Origin: Acidobacteria subdivision 2 bacterium RH1 MAG20
Lineage (GTDB): Bacteria; Acidobacteriota; Terriglobia; Terriglobales; Acidobacteriaceae
NCBI GenBank assembly: GCA_002197545.1
Contig: NFUO01000749.1
Location: forward strand, 1 to 64,000
Length of the DNA: 64,000 bases
Reading direction: 5' to 3'
Positions 63,998 to 64,000 of the stretch are shown here, one piece after another. The notes under the pieces were generated by a model. The model ran no database searches. It was not told the DNA's origin and saw only the letters and a list, made by a program, of their open reading frames with translations. The position numbers and the translations under genes are program-made. Within the stretch, counting starts at the first letter, position 1. Each line of letters begins with the position of its first letter.

Positions 63998-64000
63998 ACT

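Noticed and set aside
1..64000. tRNA, rRNA, CRISPR array, integrase or IS element
   Set aside because: Scanned by eye for T-arm motifs, regularly spaced repeats and transposase motifs; none seen. A tRNAscan/CRISPR search would be needed to be certain.

Overview
The window looks like a chromosomal segment of an Acidobacteriota genome, most likely class Terriglobia (Granulicella/Terriglobus/Edaphobacter-like). The evidence is high GC, complete LPS and outer-membrane assembly genes typical of a diderm, bacillithiol synthesis (bshB1), many Tat-exported soluble enzymes of polysaccharide-degrading soil acidobacteria, and short dispersed palindromes of a type I associate with this group. No rRNA, tRNA, CRISPR, integrase or insertion sequence was seen.

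Layout. 0-9 kb: a secreted beta-propeller-like lipoprotein, bshB1, a deleted ferritin-like remnant, a membrane diguanylate cyclase, a lipid A acylation cluster (lpxL-lpxD plus a MobB-like P-loop protein), a SYLF lipid-binding protein, a LuxR-type regulator and dcd. 9.5-12.4 kb: an HU-type protein and priA, the latter interrupted by two repeat-derived insertions. 12.5-19.3 kb: a carbohydrate module (cupin, FG-GAP protein, Gfo/Idh/MocA oxidoreductase, gluconate dehydrogenase subunit 3, GMC oxidoreductase, sugar epimerase), mostly with Tat signals and resembling periplasmic 3-keto-sugar chemistry. 19.4-30.9 kb: a long minus-strand housekeeping run (lptCA fusion, lptB, rpoN, hpf, rapZ, MsbA-like exporter, yicC, gmk, rpoZ, type-4 uracil-DNA glycosylase), recalling the proteobacterial lpt-rpoN-hpf-rapZ operon without ptsN. 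31-38 kb: an unknown acidic protein, a sulfatase, glyQ/glyS, recO and a ferredoxin. 38-47 kb: a moaD-moaE-VWA-phosphatase run, lon, pheA, two small stress proteins, a UbiA/MqnP prenyltransferase and a triple-BON protein. 47-55.7 kb: an outer-membrane biogenesis operon (BamA/TamA-like, parvulin-less SurA-like, TamB). 55.8-61.4 kb: a ThiF/MoeB enzyme, an ECF sigma and zinc anti-sigma pair, aroK preceded by an apparent aromatic leader-peptide attenuator, an AI-2E-family permease, an unknown membrane-anchored protein and rsmE. 61.4-64 kb: a GH88/105 hydrolase next to a ROK regulator.

The most interesting signal is at 58069-58257 upstream of aroK. A promoter is followed almost at once by a 28-codon ORF with a Phe-Phe/Tyr-Trp cluster, then mutually exclusive antiterminator and terminator helices, as expected for transcription attenuation sensing all three aromatic amino acids. 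Other notable points: a TTCCCTG heptamer repeat inside both priA and glyS in the same frame; a REP-like unit inside priA that recurs between genes; three palindromes with an invariant GATGARACT loop on different stems; a MoaD whose Gly-Gly is not C-terminal; and probable ATT and CTG start codons.
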